Origin: Posidoniimonas corsicana | GTDB lineage: Bacteria; Planctomycetota; Planctomycetia; Pirellulales; Lacipirellulaceae | Assembly: GCF_007859765.1 (NCBI RefSeq) | Contig: NZ_SIHJ01000008.1 | Coordinates: forward strand, 1 to 64,000 | Length of the DNA: 64,000 nucleotides | Direction: 5' to 3' | Shown: one piece after another, positions 60,306 through 64,000 of the stretch | Layout: each line of letters opens with the position of its first letter | Position numbering within the stretch: position 1 is the stretch's first letter | Made by a program: the position numbers and the translations under genes | Notes under the pieces: model-generated | What the model was told of the DNA's origin: nothing | The model's input: only the letters and a program-made list of their open reading frames with translations | Databases searched by the model: none

Positions 60306-60325
60306 ATCGTTAGCATACTAACGAT
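60306..60325. promoter_or_regulatory. Palindromic MarR-type operator
   Basis: ATCGTTAG (60306-60313) and CTAACGAT (60318-60325) are perfect inverted arms separated by CATA. Size and symmetry match MarR-family operators of 16-20 bases. It lies just upstream of the marR start on the minus strand and contains TAGTAT on that strand, which may be a -10 element, so bound repressor would block the promoter. Confidence 0.75.
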
Positions 60326-60386
60326 CTCGCCACGAAGATACCCAAACCCGGCTGCCAGTGGACCCGCGGGTCTGCGGGCGCCCGAG

Positions 60387-62222
60387 TCAGTCCTGCCGGA
60401 TCAGCATGACGGACTCCTTGCGGTAGGAGTCGTGCGTGTCGCCCGGGCGCTGCACCGCGAGCTGCGCCTCCATGAAATCGAGCTTCTCGATCACCCTGGC
60501 GATGCTTGGCAGCAGCGCGATCACCTTCTGGATCGCCTCGGCGTCCTTGGGGTCGGCCTCCTGCAGGGCGGCGCCGGCGAGCAGCGGCGCCATCGCCGCC
60601 GCCTGGTTGATGTACTGGGCCGTCTTGCGGAACGCGCCGGCGGTGTCCGAGTACGAGATCGCCGACACGGGACCGGACACTTCGAGTCCAAACCGCTCGA
60701 ACGCCTCGGTCGACGCGAACGAATCGGCATCGCCCCAGCGGACGTCGATCGCCTGCTGGGCCGCCTCGGGGGTGGTGGCGAAGATCATCCAGCCGTCCTT
60801 GAAGCCGATCACCGGCCGCACGCCAACCGCCGCGAAGAACGACGCCCTCAGGTCCTCGAAGCCGGGCAGGGTCTCGCTCTCGACCAGCTCGAGCTGCTGC
60901 TGGGCGACCTGCGGGATCTGAACGGCCGCGTCGATCGCACGGTGCAGCAGCTCGCGGGTGTGCTCCGGCTGCCGGCACTTCAACGCGGCGAACGACTGCC
61001 CGTCGGCCAGGGTCACGGACACCGACTGCCCGGAGAACAGGGCCAGGATGTCGTCTTCCAGGTTGAGTTGCAGCTGGTCTTCTACCTTGGTGAGCTGCAC
61101 CAGGGCCTCGGCGGCGAGTTCGGGCGCCTCGCGCGAGAACACGCCCAGCACCCGCGTGTACAGGGCCTGCAGGTCGACGCCGGAGCTGAGTCGGAACGCG
61201 GCGGCGCCGGCGGGCGTCCAGCGGGTCCAGTCTTGCAGGGGCTCGCCGCCGACGAGCACCTGCCGCAGCAGCCGCTCGTCGGTGCCCGGGAGCAGCATGC
61301 CCAGCGTATCGGTGCGGTTGTGCCCTTCCTCGGTGTAGCCGACCGCGACCTCCAGGTCTGTGACCGCCAGCTCGTCCATCAATGCGTGGATCAGGCGCAC
61401 CGCCGCGGCCGCGTTGGCGTCGCCATCGCCCTGCTGCTTGATCGCCTCGAGCGCGGGGGCGAGCTGGTCGCGGAGCGACTTGAACTGCTGCTTGCCGTCG
61501 TAGAAGTAGACGGAGTCCTCGGCGGCGGGCAGCTTGGCCAGCGCGTCCTTCAGGCGGGGCTCGTCGAACTTCGACTCGGGCGAGTCCGAGCTAAGCCGCA
61601 TCACCGCGGCGCGGGCCAACGACTGCGACGTGCTGAAGATCAGCACGCCGTCCTTGCCGGCCAGCGTGGGCTGCATCGGGGCGGGGGAGGGCGGGTACAC
61701 GGTCAGGTAGTTGGCGCCGTCGACCTGCTCTTCGGTGATCGAGAACTCGTCGCCCGACTTCTGCTCCGCCAGGGCCAGCAGGTTCTTGGCGGCCTCGACG
61801 TAGCCGCTGACCGCCTCGGGCGTCATCCGCACCGCAATGACGTTGTTGGCGGCCTCGCCCTCGGCTACCTGGAAGAACGCGGCCTCGCTCGCGTTGGTCA
61901 AAGCATCGAGCGACGCGGAGGCGGTCGCCTCCCGCAATTCGGCGATGTTTTGCTGGGCTTCTTCGAGGTCGTCCTCCTCGATGCGTCCCTGGATAATGTC
62001 GAAGACGCGTTCGGCGATGCGTTCCTTGCGGAAGGTCTCTAGCACCTTCGCCAGCTGCTCCCGCTGGGGCTCCCGCTCCGGGTTTTGTCGCCAAACGACA
62101 GCCATCTGCGCTTCGGAGGGCACAAGCGCTTTGAGCGAGAAGTCGTCCGCCAGGCAGGCGAGCGGGCTGAGCAGGTAAGCGACAAGCAGGGCCGCTGCGG
62201 GCAGCGTCTGGGGGGTGGGCAT
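60387..62222 (-). CDS. Exported protein of unknown function
   Basis: A 611-residue protein with signal peptide (LPAAALLVAYLLSPLACLA). It is rich in Ala, Leu, Glu and Gln; no catalytic motif is evident. Repeated segments have the form of alternating strands and helices: 'MAVVWRQNPEREPQREQLAKVLETFRKERIAERVFDII', 'ANYLTVYPPSPAP...DGVLIFSTSQSLARAAVMRLS', and again 'GFKDGWMIFATTPEAAQQAIDV'. The two 'DG..IF.T....A..A' segments suggest an internal duplication. It resembles large exported planctomycete proteins sometimes labelled DUF3352-like, but that is uncertain. The ATG at 62222 is preferred to the upstream in-frame start at 62309 because of the signal peptide. Confidence 0.7.
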   Translation of the reverse strand: MPTPQTLPAAALLVAYLLSPLACLADDFSLKALVPSEAQMAVVWRQNPEREPQREQLAKVLETFRKERIAERVFDIIQGRIEEDDLEEAQQNIAELREATASASLDALTNASEAAFFQVAEGEAANNVIAVRMTPEAVSGYVEAAKNLLALAEQKSGDEFSITEEQVDGANYLTVYPPSPAPMQPTLAGKDGVLIFSTSQSLARAAVMRLSSDSPESKFDEPRLKDALAKLPAAEDSVYFYDGKQQFKSLRDQLAPALEAIKQQGDGDANAAAAVRLIHALMDELAVTDLEVAVGYTEEGHNRTDTLGMLLPGTDERLLRQVLVGGEPLQDWTRWTPAGAAAFRLSSGVDLQALYTRVLGVFSREAPELAAEALVQLTKVEDQLQLNLEDDILALFSGQSVSVTLADGQSFAALKCRQPEHTRELLHRAIDAAVQIPQVAQQQLELVESETLPGFEDLRASFFAAVGVRPVIGFKDGWMIFATTPEAAQQAIDVRWGDADSFASTEAFERFGLEVSGPVSAISYSDTAGAFRKTAQYINQAAAMAPLLAGAALQEADPKDAEAIQKVIALLPSIARVIEKLDFMEAQLAVQRPGDTHDSYRKESVMLIRQD

Positions 62223-62368
62223 CGGGGACTCCGTCAGGAAGAGCTGTGTGGCCAAGCGGGCCGGCGCATCATACACGAATTCGTTGATCCGCTGCCGCTT
62301 ATTTCGCACGACGGTCGTGGATCTTGGCGAACGCCGAGAGCATTTCTTGTTCTTAGCGGCCCGGGTCG

Positions 62369-63481
62369 CTAAGCGGGCGACGGCTCGGCCGACTCGGCCG
62401 GTTTCTTCGCGGGCTTCTTGGGGCCGCCGCGGGGGGCGAACACCAGCACGATCACGGCGCCCGCAATCACCATTATCAGGCCCGCCCAGAATAGGGGATT
62501 GATCTGGTTGTATTGCCCCTTGGCGACGATCGTGAAGAAGGTGTTAACAACCGGCGCCCCGCCGAACACCAATGGCATCACGTACACCGGTTTGCCGCCG
62601 AAGTTGAATGCCATGATGATCCCCAACGCCCCCAAGGCGCCCGCCGCGCCCGCCATCAGGCTCCACACCGCGCCGGTGAAGTCCCAGTGGCTGTTTTCCG
62701 GGTAGACGCTGAGGATCAGCTCGGACCCGAGCACGGCGATCACGAAATACGAGATCCCCACGCACAGCAGAGGACGCATCTTGCTGTTGTCCATGGCCGC
62801 CTGCCCCTTGTGCAGCGTGGGGCCGTACGTGCCCCAGCAGACCACGACCGTAGCGATCGACAGAAGCTGAAGTAAGAAGTTGCTGGCGGTCTTTGTGGCT
62901 TCTTTCGTCTGCTCGACCACCACATCCTCGATCCCCTCGGGCGCAGGGTCTGGGGCGGAGTCGGTCTTGGCTGCAACGGCAGCGTCCGCCTTGGGTTTCG
63001 CGGCGTCGGCCGGCTTGAAGATGAGCACCGTCACGGCCCCGAGCACAACGATGATCAACCCGGCGAGGAACATGGGCCCGATCTCCTTCATCTTCCGGGC
63101 CAGGAAGATCGTGACGAACGAGTTCACCACGGGCGCTCCGCCAAACACCAGCGGCATCACGTACGAAGGCTTCCCCCCGAACGTGAACGCCATGACGATC
63201 CCCAGCGCTCCCAGAGCGCCAAGCGCGCCGGCGCCGAGACTCAGCAACGCGCCGCGCGACGTCCAGTGGCCCTGCTCACCACGGGTCTGCAGCCATGCGA
63301 TCGGGGCGACGACGCCAACCGCAAAGTACGCGAGCCCCACGCACACGAAGGGCAGGAGCCGGGCGTACTGTCCTTCGACGGTGGACATCTGGTGCTGCCC
63401 CTCGTGCAGCAGGGGACCGTAGAGGCCCCAGCACAGCACCGTCAAAGCGAACGAGGCGACAACAAACAGCATTCCACGCAT
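62369..63481 (-). CDS. Tandemly duplicated five-helix membrane protein (DMT/sugar-transporter-like)
   Basis: A 370-residue membrane protein made of two similar halves, 1-156 and 201-350, joined by a charged linker of about 45 residues. Each half has five hydrophobic segments. Matching motifs are 'CWGLYGPLLHEGQ' (17-29) and 'CWGTYGPTLHKGQ' (215-227), 'LGALGALGIVMAFTFGGKPSYVMPLVFGGAPVVN' and 'GALGALGIIMAFNFGGKPVYVMPLVFGGAPVVN', and closing 'GLIIVVLGAVTVLIFKP' and 'GLIMVIAGAVIVLVFAP'. The five-plus-five plan recalls drug/metabolite transporters of the EamA and GRP/RhaT kind. Substrate unknown. A further ATG three codons in (63472) is an alternative start. Confidence 0.72.
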   Translation of the reverse strand: MRGMLFVVASFALTVLCWGLYGPLLHEGQHQMSTVEGQYARLLPFVCVGLAYFAVGVVAPIAWLQTRGEQGHWTSRGALLSLGAGALGALGALGIVMAFTFGGKPSYVMPLVFGGAPVVNSFVTIFLARKMKEIGPMFLAGLIIVVLGAVTVLIFKPADAAKPKADAAVAAKTDSAPDPAPEGIEDVVVEQTKEATKTASNFLLQLLSIATVVVCWGTYGPTLHKGQAAMDNSKMRPLLCVGISYFVIAVLGSELILSVYPENSHWDFTGAVWSLMAGAAGALGALGIIMAFNFGGKPVYVMPLVFGGAPVVNTFFTIVAKGQYNQINPLFWAGLIMVIAGAVIVLVFAPRGGPKKPAKKPAESAEPSPA

Positions 63482-63593
63482 ACGGCATCGTTGGGCGGGG
63501 GGAGGGGCGGGCGTCGGCTAGGTTGCAATGTAAGCGGCTGGCAACCCGCCTGATAGGCCCGGCCGGCTGTTTTTCTGCGGGCCGCGGGCGTTG

Positions 63594-64000
63594 CTACTCG
63601 CCGCGGAGCGCGGGCAAGAGCGGGGCCGCGATGGTGCGGCGCGTCGCCAGCCAACCCACCGCCAGTCCGACGCCGACGATCACCGCGAGCAGCACTAGTG
63701 CGCTCAGCCACGGGAAAGAGGCGTCGCCAACGAGCGACTGCGGCGCCAACGCCACCGCCGCGGCCAGGGCGCCGACGCCGAGTCCACCAAGCAGCAACGC
63801 CAGGTTCTCTCGCAGCACCAGCGACTCGAGTCGGGACGCCGTAAACCCGCCGGCCCGCAGCAACGCCAGCTCGCCCCGCCGCTGAGCCACGTTGCGGAGC
63901 TGCACTACCGCTACCCCGACTGCGCCCAGCAGCAGGCCCAGGGCGCCGATCGTCTGGAACGTCGACAAGTACGTGTTCTGCACCGCCAGGAAGCCTGCCA
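63594..64000 (-). CDS. FtsX-like ABC transporter permease, C-terminal part (cut by window end)
   Basis: The last 135 codons of an FtsX/MacB-type permease; the 5' part lies beyond the window. Reading from the edge, 'AGFLAVQNTYLSTFQTIGALGLLLGAVGVAVVQLRNVAQRRGELALLRAGGF' is the hallmark of the C-terminal FtsX domain, followed by two more helices and 'RRTIAAPLLPALRGE' at the end. A GTG at 63983 could look like a start but family alignment shows the gene continues upstream. Probably acts with an ATPase in lipoprotein release or export. Confidence 0.85.
   Translation of the reverse strand, partial: AGFLAVQNTYLSTFQTIGALGLLLGAVGVAVVQLRNVAQRRGELALLRAGGFTASRLESLVLRENLALLLGGLGVGALAAAVALAPQSLVGDASFPWLSALVLLAVIVGVGLAVGWLATRRTIAAPLLPALRGE

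Noticed and set aside
1-64000. tRNA or rRNA genes
   Set aside because: No cloverleaf with a GTTCRA arm or rRNA-like segment was recognised by eye on either strand; tRNAscan and Infernal would be decisive.

Overview
The window looks like a piece of a high-GC planctomycete chromosome, most probably of the Pirellulales type. Reasons are a planctomycete-type cytochrome c domain fused to leucine-rich repeats, formylmethanofuran dehydrogenase homologues of the bacterial C1 pathway, a one-domain sulfatase with HEAT-like tail, Tat-exported Gfo/Idh/MocA protein, PEP-CTERM-type C-termini, a dockerin-like segment and a large DUF11 protein. This placement is inference from gene families; no rRNA or tRNA gene was recognised by eye.

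Layout. 1-0.2 kb: 3' end of a transposase followed by a palindromic repeat. 0.4-6.1 kb: cytochrome c/LRR protein, fhcB, an antisense DinB gene, fhcA and an MscS channel. 6.3-15.2 kb: a carbohydrate block with GH97, SDR and lactonase on the minus strand, and GH78 rhamnosidase and sulfatase on the plus strand. 15.2-24 kb: housekeeping and small regulatory genes (XerD, acyltransferase, YhaM-like nuclease, Kef antiporter, orphan LuxR-type HTH, HD and PSP1 proteins). 24-30 kb: bioB, a heptanucleotide repeat tract, a DUF11 surface protein and a secreted EEP-family hydrolase. 30-40 kb: DinB, GH28, Gfo/Idh/MocA oxidoreductase, sugar porter, a legumain-like peptidase with two EF-hand loops, an AT-richer unknown gene, and GH10 xylanase. 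40-43.8 kb: araD-araA-GHMP kinase operon. 44.2-53 kb: Rrf2 regulator and a complete-looking cbb3 oxidase operon (ccoNO fusion, ccoQ, ccoP, ccoG, ccoH-like, TauE/SafE, ccoI) behind a strong sigma-54 type promoter. 53-64 kb: Spy-like protein, pyrF, a marR-MFP-RND efflux operon with its own palindromic operator, two unrecognised proteins (one an internally duplicated membrane protein) and the end of an FtsX-like permease.

How it fits together. GH97, GH78, GH28, GH10, the sulfatase, the MFS sugar porter and the arabinose genes suggest growth on plant or algal polysaccharides containing rhamnose, uronate, xylose and arabinose. The cbb3 oxidase points to respiration at low oxygen. The fhc genes point to tetrahydromethanopterin-linked formaldehyde oxidation. 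The most unusual items are: a dispersed GGACAAAA hairpin family with five copies here; the sigma-54 promoter with three repeated GCGGCGTGG boxes upstream of the cbb3 operon; the arabinose operon with a galactokinase-family kinase where AraB would be expected; the legumain-like/EF-hand protein; and key-residue changes in the SDR and the sulfatase.
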